Assembly: GCF_030678915.1 (NCBI RefSeq)
Contig: NZ_JAUUTZ010000008.1
Location: forward strand, 124,001 to 188,000
Direction of reading: 5' to 3'
DNA: 64,000 nucleotides
From: Paracoccus wurundjeri
GTDB taxonomy: Bacteria > Pseudomonadota > Alphaproteobacteria > Rhodobacterales > Rhodobacteraceae
A program made the position numbers and the translations under genes. Positions 46,102 to 53,583 of the stretch are shown here, one piece after another (positions within the stretch are counted from its first letter, which is position 1; every line of letters starts with the position of its first letter). A model generated the notes under the pieces. The model had not been told where the DNA came from. It searched no databases and was given only the letters and a program-made list of their open reading frames with translations.

Positions 46102-47328
46102 ATGCATGACTTGATTGTTCCGCTCGAGCAGGAAGGAACGCAGGCCAAGGTTCTGGACTGGTACGCAAAACCCGGCCAGCGGGTGTCAGAGGGCGACCCG
46201 CTGGTCGAGCTCGAGACGGATAAGGTGACGATGGAAATCCCCGCGCCTGTCGCCGGTATCCTCCGGGAGATCCTGTTGGCGCCGGGAAGCGAGGCGAAGC
46301 CCGGCGGGATTCTGGCCCGGATCGAAACTGTCGCCAAACCCGATACGGACGGGTTCAGTGCGAAAGCTCCGGCAGGAAACGCCAAGGATAATCTTGCCTC
46401 GGAACCGTCCCCCGCCGCCCGCCCGATCCGCGAAACCCGTCATTCGCCCGCCGTCCGCAAGGCACTTGCCGAGACCGGACTGGATCCGGCGAAGCTGACG
46501 GGGACGGGCAGGGATGGTCGCCTGACCCGCGAGGATGTCCGCCATGCCGCTGCCAGGGCAGATGTCCGGCATGAACCGACCCCGGCCTGTGTCCCGGCCC
46601 ATGCCAGCATAGCGACAGAGGGCGCTTCCGGAGGTTCGACCTTCGTGCCTCATGACCGCATGCGCCTGCGCATTGCCGGGAACATGTTGCAGTCGGTTGC
46701 GACGGCCCCGCAGGTCACCGCTGTTTTCGAGGCCGATTTCGGTCCGTTGATGGCGCATCGCGACGCCTATCGAAAGGCGCTGGAAACCGAAGGGATCCCG
46801 CTGAGTTACACCGCTTATATCGTTCACGCCTGCGTCGCGGCCATGATGAAGGTCCCTGCGGTCAACAGTCGATGGCACGATAACGGGCTGGAGATTTTCG
46901 GCGATGTGAATATCGGTATCGGCACGGCGCTTGGGGACAAGGGGCTGGTCGTGCCGGTGATCCGTCAGGCCCAGAACCTGTCGCTGAAAGGGATCGCAGC
47001 GCGGATTCACGATCTGACCACGCGTGCCCGTGATGGAAAACTGACTGCCTCCGACATGTCCGGAGGCACCTTCACCATTTCCAATCATGGCGTGTCCGGT
47101 TCACTTTTGGCAGCCCCGATCATCATCAATCAGCCGCAATCGGCGATCCTTGGGGTCGGCAAGCTGGAAAAGCGTGTGGTCGTGCGGCAGGTGGACGGCA
47201 GTGACTCGATCCAGATCCGGCCCATGGCCTATGTCTCGCTGACCATCGATCACCGGGCGCTGGACGGCCATCAGACGAATGGCTGGCTGTCGGCATTCGT
47301 TGCGGCACTGGAAAGCTGGAAACCCTGA
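46102..47328 (+). CDS. dihydrolipoamide acyltransferase (E2)
   Basis: E2 is the core acyltransferase of the complex. The 408-residue protein has one lipoyl domain (residues about 1-77, lipoyl-Lys K41 in ETDKVTME), a peripheral-subunit-binding domain about 113-148 (SPAVRKALAETGLDPAKLTGTGRDGR), and the catalytic domain with DHRALDG (H384, D388). It follows the fused E1 by three bases. A branched-chain role is inferred from the Lrp-type regulator and the nearby aminotransferase. Confidence 0.92.
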   Translation: MHDLIVPLEQEGTQAKVLDWYAKPGQRVSEGDPLVELETDKVTMEIPAPVAGILREILLAPGSEAKPGGILARIETVAKPDTDGFSAKAPAGNAKDNLASEPSPAARPIRETRHSPAVRKALAETGLDPAKLTGTGRDGRLTREDVRHAAARADVRHEPTPACVPAHASIATEGASGGSTFVPHDRMRLRIAGNMLQSVATAPQVTAVFEADFGPLMAHRDAYRKALETEGIPLSYTAYIVHACVAAMMKVPAVNSRWHDNGLEIFGDVNIGIGTALGDKGLVVPVIRQAQNLSLKGIAARIHDLTTRARDGKLTASDMSGGTFTISNHGVSGSLLAAPIIINQPQSAILGVGKLEKRVVVRQVDGSDSIQIRPMAYVSLTIDHRALDGHQTNGWLSAFVAALESWKP

Positions 47329-47371
47329 ATACGCCATTTCCGCGATCATTCTGATCGGCAAACACGCCCGT

Positions 47372-47415
47372 CCTTCTTCCTCACTTAAATATCCCGGCAG
47401 GGGGGCAACGCCCCC
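47372..47415 (-). repeat. hairpin-plus-tail dispersed element, copy C
   Basis: On the minus strand GGGGGC and GCCCCC (47401-47415 on the plus strand) form a tight hairpin with loop AAC or its complement. The tail GGGATATTTAAGTGAGG and AAGAAGG follows down to 47372. Layout and tail match the element at 9356-9425. It lies in the convergent gap between E2 and the aminotransferase gene. Confidence 0.6.
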
Positions 47416-47496
47416 GCCATCGCGGGACGCAAACCGCCATTCCGCCGGGGTCGGATGCGGCCCGCCGCCCTGATGCCGGGCTTCGGAGCCGGGGTT

Positions 47497-48426
47497 TCAC
47501 GCCCAGCCGGTATTTTCCCGCACCAGTTCTGCGTAAAGCTCCCTTATCCGTCGTGTTATTGGCCTGTCGCCGGTGCCAATGGGCTTGCCGTCGATCGAGG
47601 CCACCGGCGTCTGTGCTCCGAAACTTCCTGTCAGGAAGGCTTCATCCGCGCCATAAGCCTCGTAAAGCGAGAAATTCTTCTGGAAGACGGGAATACCCTC
47701 TGCCTGGCAAAGCGCGATGACCTTTGCCCGGGTTATCCCGTTCATGCAGTAATCTCCGGTCGAGGTCCAGACTTCGCCTCTCCGCACAATGAAGAAATTG
47801 CAGGCATTTGTGGTATTCACAAAGCCATGCGGATCAAGCATCAACGCCTCTTCCGCGCCCGCCGCTTCGGCTTGCAGGCAAGCGATGATGCAGTTGAGCT
47901 TTGAATGACTGTTGAACTTCGGATCCTGGCTTGTCGGCAAGCCACGCACTTGCGGCACCGTGGCCAGACGGATACCTTTGGTCTGAAGACTTTCGACCGG
48001 TTTCGAATGTTCGAGGATCATGACGATTGTCGGTCCCGAGCGGCTGAGACCCGGATGCTGGAACGGTTTATCCTTCACGCCTCGGGTACACATCAGCCGG
48101 CAATGGACATCCGTCGTCATTCCATTCGCCTCGGCCGTCCGGTTCAGGGCGTCGAGAATCTCGTTCTTCGTCATGCCGACATCCAGCGACACCGCTTTGC
48201 ACGAGTTGAAGAAACGGTCCATATGCTCGTCGAAGAAGGCCCATTTGCCGTTATAAAGACGCATCCCTTCCCACATCCCGTCGCCCAGCATGAAGCCCGA
48301 GTCGTAGACCGAGACCTTCGCCTCGTCCCGATGCACGATGTCGCCATTCACATAGATCCTGATATCGCGATTGCGAATGTCTTCCGCCGCTGCATGGGTA
48401 GAGTGGCTATGATTGCTCGTATTCAT
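47497..48426 (-). CDS. class IV aminotransferase, branched-chain type
   Basis: The 309-residue PLP enzyme belongs to fold type IV (branched-chain or D-amino acid aminotransferases, ADC lyase). VSVYDSGFMLGDGMWEGMRLYNGKWAFFDEHMDR opens the fold, the PLP Lys is in FNSHSKLNCI, EEALMLDPHGFVNTTNACNFFIV follows, and GITRAKVI binds the PLP phosphate. ATG 48426 is chosen; further upstream residues are not family-like. It converges on the E1/E2 operon, which makes branched-chain amino acid breakdown the likely role, but D-amino acid specificity cannot be excluded. Confidence 0.85.
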   Translation of the reverse strand: MNTSNHSHSTHAAAEDIRNRDIRIYVNGDIVHRDEAKVSVYDSGFMLGDGMWEGMRLYNGKWAFFDEHMDRFFNSCKAVSLDVGMTKNEILDALNRTAEANGMTTDVHCRLMCTRGVKDKPFQHPGLSRSGPTIVMILEHSKPVESLQTKGIRLATVPQVRGLPTSQDPKFNSHSKLNCIIACLQAEAAGAEEALMLDPHGFVNTTNACNFFIVRRGEVWTSTGDYCMNGITRAKVIALCQAEGIPVFQKNFSLYEAYGADEAFLTGSFGAQTPVASIDGKPIGTGDRPITRRIRELYAELVRENTGWA

Positions 48427-48681
48427 TGACCGGCCTGTTCTGGGTTTCGATGCAAAGCGCTGCCGCGCGTCACGGCCAGTAAAACCCTCTCCGCTGGCCA
48501 TGTCGAGCATGGAAGAGGGGCTGTTGAAACCTGCCGGCGAACGGGCGGTTCGTTGCCGTGGGTGGGTGATGCCTGACACGGCAGAACGCGGTTACTTCGG
48601 AACGGGCCGGAGAGATAGGCTCGCAAAAGGATCGAGACCGCGTATTTACGTTGATGCGCGATGGCTTAGAATGGCGACATC

Positions 48682-49998
48682 ATGGCCGATCTTTTCGACA
48701 CACCCTCTGCTGCCAATCCTCCGCCCGATCCGGCGCTGAGTCCGCTTGCCGACCGCATCCGTCCGACACGGCTGGATGAGGTGATCGGACAGGACAAGGT
48801 GCTTGGCCCGGATGGCCCTTTGGGCTCGATGCTGGCGGCGGGAAGCCTGTCATCGCTGATCCTGTGGGGACCTCCGGGTGTGGGCAAGACGACCATCGCG
48901 CGGCTGCTTGCTGACGAGACCGATAGAAGCTTTGTGCAGATCAGTGCGATTTTCTCGGGGGTGCCGGAACTGCGCAAGGTGTTTGAAGCCGCGAAACTGC
49001 GGCGTGGACAGGGGCGGGGGACGCTGCTTTTCGTCGATGAAATTCACCGTTTCAACAAGGCGCAGCAGGACAGTTTCCTGCCGCATATGGAGGATGGAAC
49101 CATCCTTCTGGTCGGCGCCACGACCGAAAATCCATCATTCGAACTGAATGCCGCCGTGATGTCGCGTGCGCAGGTGATCGTGCTGGAACGGCTGAGCCTT
49201 GCCGATCTCGAGCGGTTGACGCAAAGGGCCGAGAAGGAACTGGGACGCAAAATGCCCCTGACCGCCGAAGCGCGGGAGGCGCTGCTGGAGATGGCGGATG
49301 GCGACGGGCGCGCGGTGCTGAACCTGATCGAGCAGGTCGCGGCGTGGAAAACCGATCAGCCACTGGATGTGCAGGCCACGGCACAGCGGCTGATGCGGCG
49401 GGCGGCCAGATATGACAAATCCGGGGACGAGCATTACAACCTGATTTCGGCGCTGCATAAATCGGTGCGCGGATCGGATCCGGATGCCGCGCTTTACTGG
49501 TTCGCGCGAATGCTGGAAGGGGGCGAGGATCCCCGTTATCTTGCCCGCCGCATCACCCGGATGGCGATCGAGGATATAGGTCTGGCCGATCCGGCGGCGT
49601 CGCGGCATTGCCTGGATGCCTGGGCGATGTATGAGCGATTGGGCAGCCCCGAGGGCGAGCTGGCTTTGGCGCAGGCGGTGATCTATCTGGCGCTGTCGCC
49701 CAAATCGAACGCCGGTTACGTGGCCTATAAAGGGGCGCGGGCCGAGGCGAAACGCACCGGCAGCCTGATGCCGCCCGCTCATATCCTGAACGCACCCACC
49801 CAGATGATGAAAGATCAGGGCTATGGCGCGGGTTATGCCTATGATCACGATGCCGAGGACGGTTTCTCGGGGCAGGATTATTTCCCGGAAGGTATGAAGC
49901 GCCCGGTTCTGTATACCCCCGTCGAGCGGGGCTTTGAGCGCGAGTTGAAGAAACGGCTGGACTGGTTCGTGTCCCGGCGGCTGAAACGAGGGGGATAG
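48682..49998 (+). CDS. rarA: replication-associated recombination protein A
   Basis: RarA (MgsA) is a tetrameric AAA+ ATPase related to clamp loaders that acts at stalled replication forks. The 438-residue protein shows LADRIRPTRLDEVIGQDKVLG, Walker A GPPGVGKTTIARLLA, Walker B LLFVDEIHRFNKAQQD, GATTENPSFELNAAVMSR, and a C-terminal tetramerisation part with EDIGLADP and YLALSPKSN. It is flanked by a 255-base gap and a 227-base gap and seems monocistronic. Confidence 0.96.
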   Translation: MADLFDTPSAANPPPDPALSPLADRIRPTRLDEVIGQDKVLGPDGPLGSMLAAGSLSSLILWGPPGVGKTTIARLLADETDRSFVQISAIFSGVPELRKVFEAAKLRRGQGRGTLLFVDEIHRFNKAQQDSFLPHMEDGTILLVGATTENPSFELNAAVMSRAQVIVLERLSLADLERLTQRAEKELGRKMPLTAEAREALLEMADGDGRAVLNLIEQVAAWKTDQPLDVQATAQRLMRRAARYDKSGDEHYNLISALHKSVRGSDPDAALYWFARMLEGGEDPRYLARRITRMAIEDIGLADPAASRHCLDAWAMYERLGSPEGELALAQAVIYLALSPKSNAGYVAYKGARAEAKRTGSLMPPAHILNAPTQMMKDQGYGAGYAYDHDAEDGFSGQDYFPEGMKRPVLYTPVERGFERELKKRLDWFVSRRLKRGG

Positions 49999-50054
49999 GC
50001 GGCGGAAGAGTCGCCGGAGATGACGCCCGTCCGATCAAATTCCGCCGGTCCGGG

Positions 50055-50070
50055 CAGCGAAATTTCGCTG
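50055..50070. promoter_or_regulatory. perfect 16-bp palindrome
   Basis: CAGCGAAATTTCGCTG is a perfect palindrome without a spacer, in the gap between rarA and the entericidin-like gene, about 100 bases before the GGAAC promoter. It could bind a dimeric regulator. I know no factor for it. A second inverted repeat, CCAACTG/CAGTTGG at 50079-50098, lies close by. Confidence 0.3.
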
Positions 50071-50169
50071 GCCACTATCCAACTGATCTTGCAGTTGGAA
50101 AAACGTGCATACTAAATTGCCTCCATGCCGGGGATGCAGGGATTCATCCGTGCGATCAATAGGTTCATC

Positions 50170-50194
50170 GGAACCGATTTCGGAATGTTACGTT
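50170..50194 (+). promoter_or_regulatory. ECF-type (EcfG-like) promoter before the entericidin gene
   Basis: GGAAC (50170-50174) and CGTT (50191-50194) are separated by exactly 16 bases, the consensus of EcfG general-stress promoters in alphaproteobacteria. The ATG is 31 bases downstream with AAGGA in between, so the geometry suits a short leader. Many Rhodobacterales are thought to lack EcfG, so another ECF sigma factor could be the reader. Confidence 0.5.
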
Positions 50195-50225
50195 GATGTT
50201 TCATATGAGAGACAAGGATAGACAG

Positions 50226-50381
50226 ATGCAAAAGAAAATGCTCGGAGTTGCGGTGCTTTTGGCGGTGATGGCTGTGTCGGCTTGTGAAACCATGCAGGGC
50301 GCTGGCCGCGATCTGCAAACCGCCGGTCAGGTGGTTCAACAGGAAAGCGCCGAGGCGCAATATGGTCAGACCCAGTACTGA
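50226..50381 (+). CDS. entericidin A/B family small lipoprotein
   Basis: The 51-residue product has a lipoprotein signal peptide with lipobox ending at Cys20 (AVMAVSAC), followed by ETMQGAGRDLQTAGQVVQQESAE, the amphipathic entericidin helix. In E. coli entericidins are an envelope toxin/antidote-like pair made in stationary phase; here only one copy exists, so a general envelope stress role is more likely. ATG 50226 has AAGGA seven bases upstream; the frame opens earlier at 50193 without signal-peptide character. The upstream GGAAC-N16-CGTT element fits stress control. Confidence 0.85.
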   Translation: MQKKMLGVAVLLAVMAVSACETMQGAGRDLQTAGQVVQQESAEAQYGQTQY

Positions 50382-50426
50382 AATCTATCTGTTTGATTTA
50401 GAAGTACTTTATTTCTGGTGATGTCA

Positions 50427-50463
50427 CGGGACAGCCGGCGCTTATAGGGCACCGGCTGTCCCG
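50427..50463 (+). terminator. 12-bp hairpin after the entericidin gene
   Basis: CGGGACAGCCGG (50427-50438) and CCGGCTGTCCCG (50452-50463) are perfectly complementary, with a 13-base loop. It begins 46 bases after the entericidin stop. Only a weak T-rich stretch (TCCTGTTTCC) follows. Confidence 0.65.
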
Positions 50464-50971
50464 ATCCTGTTTCCACAGGGCCATGCGGTATCTAACCCGG
50501 ATATCCACCGGGGCGGCGGTGCTGAACAGTTGTCTTTATCTTTGCCCGAACCCTGTTCCGGCCCATGGCGATCCGCTTTCTTCTGGGCATCGATGGTGCC
50601 GCCGATATATCGCGCTGCTCCTCTGCCTGCTCATTGTGATGGTATGCTGGAAAGCCGCAGGGCATAAATCTCCCCGGATGGCTATAAGGCATGGCATGGG
50701 CCGCGCTGCTGACGGCACCGGCCCATGCCATGAAATTCATTGCGGTCATTGTTCCGGATTTGGAACAGATTTCCGAAGGTAATTGTAAGCCTCTCTGGAT
50801 GTGTTCGGAAAGTCGCGTTAACCAAGATTCGGAGGTGCGGTCTGGTGTCCGTTTTATTGGAGGATTTGGCGTTTTTGTGAATTGGAATGAAAATGATACG
50901 CCTGATTGAGGGCGTGGAATCGTGCTTTTCCTGATTGGTGTGTTTTTTGTGTATCTACGAGGAGTTGTAAG
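50464..50971. other. about 500 bases without an assigned gene
   Basis: I could not assign a gene between the entericidin hairpin and the Hint-type gene. Several frames stay open for 60-100 codons on both strands, but none has a good ribosome binding site together with family-like sequence. One, starting at ATG 50691, has a short hydrophobic start but a poor body. Base composition falls from host-like to A+T-rich after about 50730. The only strong structure is the inverted repeat at 50690-50732. The bases before 50972 include AGGAG at 50960-50964, the ribosome binding site of the next gene. Confidence 0.5.
50690..50732. repeat. 14-bp perfect inverted repeat
   Basis: CATGGCATGGGCCG (50690-50703) and CGGCCCATGCCATG (50719-50732) are perfectly complementary with a 15-base spacer. 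It lies where composition shifts from G+C-rich to A+T-rich, upstream of the Hint-type gene. It could be a terminator, a protein-binding site or a scar of DNA exchange. Confidence 0.6.
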
Positions 50972-51448
50972 GTGCCTGGTTATTATAAGTTTTATGCGTT
51001 GAAAGAATCGGATGTAACGTTTTATGGAGGTGACTTTGAATCCTTCAATTCGGTATCTGTAAGCGCGTATGATTGGGTTGAAGTTAAAGTCAGCGATGGA
51101 GATCAGGGGGATGTATATGATTTAGGTTTTTCTTATTCTCAACAAGATGCGCATGGAAATTATCTTGGTCCAGATTATGATCAGGCCCTGTTAAATGATA
51201 TCCCGGGACATTATTCTGGCGAGAATATCTCTATGGTCAGGGCGCGAGCTATCGCAGATGGGAATATTTATAGATTTACAATTGGCGGTGAAAGATACAT
51301 TACTTTTGGTAGCGGTGTCACCGATGCACCCGTAAGTGGAACATTCTACGAAATTTCTGAATATAAAGGAGGGGGGCATACATCGAGACATGGTGGGATA
51401 CCCTTACGGGAGGAGACTCCCTCCAATGCTTCACCCTTGGCACGCTGA
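50972..51448 (+). CDS. N-terminal part of a frame-interrupted Hint-domain protein
   Basis: Starting at GTG 50972, with AGGAG seven bases upstream, this frame encodes 158 residues. The first 135 (PGYYKFYALKESDVTFYGGDFES ... VSGTFYEISEYKGGG) form a beta-rich domain I cannot name; the rest, after a run of six G at 51371-51376, is likely out of frame. If the ribosome slips back one base on GGG-GGG, reading continues AYIETWWDTLTGGDSLQ and into the Hint domain downstream. The N-terminal DNA is strikingly A+T-rich: I count 38 percent G+C at 51001-51060 and 33 percent at 51121-51180. No signal peptide is seen. The intact product would be about 357 residues. Confidence 0.65.
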   Translation: MPGYYKFYALKESDVTFYGGDFESFNSVSVSAYDWVEVKVSDGDQGDVYDLGFSYSQQDAHGNYLGPDYDQALLNDIPGHYSGENISMVRARAIADGNIYRFTIGGERYITFGSGVTDAPVSGTFYEISEYKGGGHTSRHGGIPLREETPSNASPLAR

Positions 51449-52044
51449 TCGAAACGAACGAAGGCAACAAGCCCATCGAGGAATTGGCTGTTGGCGACCT
51501 CATCGCCACGATGGATGACGGCTATCAGCCCATCCGCTGGATCGGCCACACCACCCGCGACGCTATCGATCTGGCCCGGAACCCGAAGCTGAAACCGATC
51601 CGCATCGCCGCCGGAGCACTTGGGAATGGCCTGCCGGAACGTGACCTGACCGTCAGCCGTCAGCACCGCGTCCTGATCCGCTCGAAGATCGCGCAACGGA
51701 TGTTCGGCGCCGAGGAAATCCTGATCCCCGCCATCAGGCTGGTCGGTCTGGACGGCATCGAGATCATCGGGGATTGCGAAGAGGTGACCTATTTCCACAT
51801 CCTGTTCGACAAGCATCAGGTGATCTTCTCCGAGGATGCCCCCACCGAAAGCCTGTTCACCGGCCCCATCGCCCTGCAAAGCGTATCGCCAGAGGCCCGC
51901 AAAGAGATCGAGACCCTGTTCCCCGAGATCACCGAACCCGATTTCGTAGCCCGGTCAGCCCGCCCGATCCCTGAAAAGGGCGCGCAGATCAAGCAACTGG
52001 TCGCACGCCACAAGAAACGCGGCATGCCGCTGCTGAACGGCTGA
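51367..52044 (+). pseudogene. Hint domain (Hint_2-like), out of frame with its N-terminal half
   Basis: This frame lacks a start codon of its own before ATG 51484, which lies inside the domain. The Hint domain starts at the Cys of CFTLGTLIETNEG (codon 51427), the residue that performs the N-to-S acyl shift in inteins and Hedgehog proteins. AVGDLIATMDDGYQPIRWIG, LTVSRQHRVLI with the block-B-like His, and VTYFHILFDKHQVIF follow. The end, SLFTGPIALQSVSPEARKEIETLFPEI, is typical of Rhodobacteraceae Hint proteins. G+C is host-like (about 63 percent at 51541-51600). It may be a broken gene, a slippage-controlled gene, or the result of a base-call error in the G run. Confidence 0.7.
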
Positions 52045-52056
52045 TTTGCCAGTCGC

Positions 52057-52093
52057 TTCGCCGATGGCCGGCCCCGGCCGCGCCATCGGCGAA
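52057..52093 (+). terminator. 12-bp hairpin after the Hint gene
   Basis: TTCGCCGATGGC (52057-52068) and GCCATCGGCGAA (52082-52093) are perfectly complementary. The 13-base loop can itself fold through GGCC repeats. It starts 13 bases after the Hint stop codon and lies upstream of fluC. No U-tract follows. Confidence 0.65.
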
Positions 52094-52162
52094 TACAGCG
52101 AAGGGGCGGGCGAAATGACGCCAATGGTTGACTTTGCGCCCGCCGCGTCACATCACCGCGCC

Positions 52163-52537
52163 ATGATGAACCCCTTTCTTCAGGTCGCCATTGGCGGAGC
52201 GATTGGTGCGTCGGCACGCTATGCCGTTTACCGCGCCCTGTTCTGGCATGGGCCGGGCTTTCCCGTTGCAACGGCCGCAGTCAATATTCTGGGCAGTTTC
52301 GCGATGGGGCTGCTTGCCGCCGGCATGGCGCATAGATGGGGCAATGCCTACGCGCCTTTTTTGCTGACTGGTGTTCTGGGAGGCTTCACCACTTTTTCCG
52401 CCTTTTCGCTGGATGCGTTGACGCTGTGGGAAAGAGGGCAGATATCAGGAGCGGCGATCTATGTCGTGGCCTCGGTTCTGCTGTCGTTGCTCGCCGTGAT
52501 TGCCGGTCTGGCCGTGGGACGGGGAATATTCGCATGA
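52163..52537 (+). CDS. fluC: fluoride efflux channel
   Basis: The 124-residue protein (Fluc/CrcB) forms dual-topology dimers that export fluoride. It has four membrane helices. GGAIGASARYAVYRAL, NILGSFAMGLLAA, with the pore Asn, and GVLGGFTTFSAFSLDALTL are the key motifs. ATG 52163 or ATG 52166 may be used; neither has a clear Shine-Dalgarno. The open frame extends 117 bases further upstream without family residues. I looked for a fluoride riboswitch upstream and did not find a convincing one. The pseudouridine synthase gene overlaps its stop as ATGA. Confidence 0.92.
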   Translation: MMNPFLQVAIGGAIGASARYAVYRALFWHGPGFPVATAAVNILGSFAMGLLAAGMAHRWGNAYAPFLLTGVLGGFTTFSAFSLDALTLWERGQISGAAIYVVASVLLSLLAVIAGLAVGRGIFA

Positions 52538-53583
52538 GCGGCGTTCAACTGATCCACGTAGACCGGGAGGAGGGCGGGCAACGCCTTGACCGCTGGCTGA
52601 AGAAGCGTTTCGCGCAACTGACACAGGGCGCGGTCGAGAAGATGTGCCGCACCGGGCAATTGCGCGTGGATGGCGGGCGGGTCAAGGCTTCGACCCGGAT
52701 CGAGGCGGGGCAGGAGGTGCGCGTGCCGCCCTTGCCGGATGTCAGAGCAATGGCCGATAAACCGCCTGCCGCGCGGATCCCCGAAAACGATCAGAAGATG
52801 ATCCAGCAGGCGGTATTGTGGAAGGACGAACATATCATTGCCCTGAACAAGCCTCCCGGTCTGCCTTCGCAGGGGGGCAGCGGGCAGGGCAATCGCCATG
52901 TGGACGGGCTGACCGAAGCCCTGATGTTCGGCTACAAGGACCGGCCCAAGCTGGTGCATCGGCTGGACAAGGATACCTCGGGCATCCTTCTGCTGGCCCG
53001 GACCGACCGGATCGCCCGCGCACTGTCCGAAGCATTCCGGTTGCGCAGCACGCGCAAGATTTACTGGGCGGCGGTCGCCGGCGTCCCGGTCCCGCGGATG
53101 GGGACGGTCCGTTACGGTCTGGTCAAGGCGGGCGGTCACGGACGCGGGGGCGAGGGCGAGAAAATGATCGCCGTGCATCCCCGCGATATCCCCGCGACCG
53201 AAGGCGCCAAGCGGGCGACAACCGATTATGCCGTGCTGGATGCGCTTGGAACGCGGGCAAGCTGGTGCGCTCTCGTGCCGATCACCGGCCGTACCCATCA
53301 GTTGCGGGCGCATATGGCCGAACTGGGGCATCCGATTGTCGGTGACGGGAAATATGGCGGCTCGGGACAGGAAAATCTGGGCGACGGCTGGGGCGCGCAA
53401 CTTGGTGGGGAGATCAGCCGCAAGCTGCATCTGCATGCGCGCAGCCTGTCTTTCGACCACCCCATTACCAAACGGCGCGTCACCCTCACGGCACCCTTGC
53501 CCGATCACATGCGCCGGACATGGGACACCCTTGGCTGGCATGAAAATGACGTGCCGGCGGATCCTTTTGCGGAGGACGAATGA
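52534..53583 (+). CDS. RluC/RluD family 23S rRNA pseudouridine synthase
   Basis: The 349-residue protein has an N-terminal S4-like RNA-binding domain (GQRLDRWLKKRFAQLTQGAVEKMCRTGQLRVDG, about residues 12-50). The catalytic domain follows with HRLDKDTSGILLLART, containing the catalytic Asp, PITGRTHQLRAHM and GHPIVGDGKYGG. Which uridines it modifies cannot be told; RluC (955/2504/2580) is the nearest type. It is coupled to fluC before it and to a HAD phosphatase after it by ATGA overlaps. Confidence 0.92.
   Translation: MSGVQLIHVDREEGGQRLDRWLKKRFAQLTQGAVEKMCRTGQLRVDGGRVKASTRIEAGQEVRVPPLPDVRAMADKPPAARIPENDQKMIQQAVLWKDEHIIALNKPPGLPSQGGSGQGNRHVDGLTEALMFGYKDRPKLVHRLDKDTSGILLLARTDRIARALSEAFRLRSTRKIYWAAVAGVPVPRMGTVRYGLVKAGGHGRGGEGEKMIAVHPRDIPATEGAKRATTDYAVLDALGTRASWCALVPITGRTHQLRAHMAELGHPIVGDGKYGGSGQENLGDGWGAQLGGEISRKLHLHARSLSFDHPITKRRVTLTAPLPDHMRRTWDTLGWHENDVPADPFAEDE

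Noticed and set aside
50690-50732. Terminal inverted repeat of an insertion sequence
   Set aside because: No transposase is encoded nearby, no target duplication is seen, and the arms are only 15 bases apart.
50483-50782. Possible small gene in the gap after entericidin
   Set aside because: No good ribosome binding site, Cys/Arg-rich translation, and overlapping open frames on both strands look equally good.
52046-52162. Fluoride riboswitch before fluC
   Set aside because: The region has two strong hairpins (52057-52093 and an 8-bp GGCGGGCG/CGCCCGCC pair), but the conserved fluoride-aptamer loops as I know them do not fit.
52459-53541. Open frame antisense to the pseudouridine synthase gene
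   Set aside because: Low-complexity His/Arg/Gln translation; the sense gene is clear.
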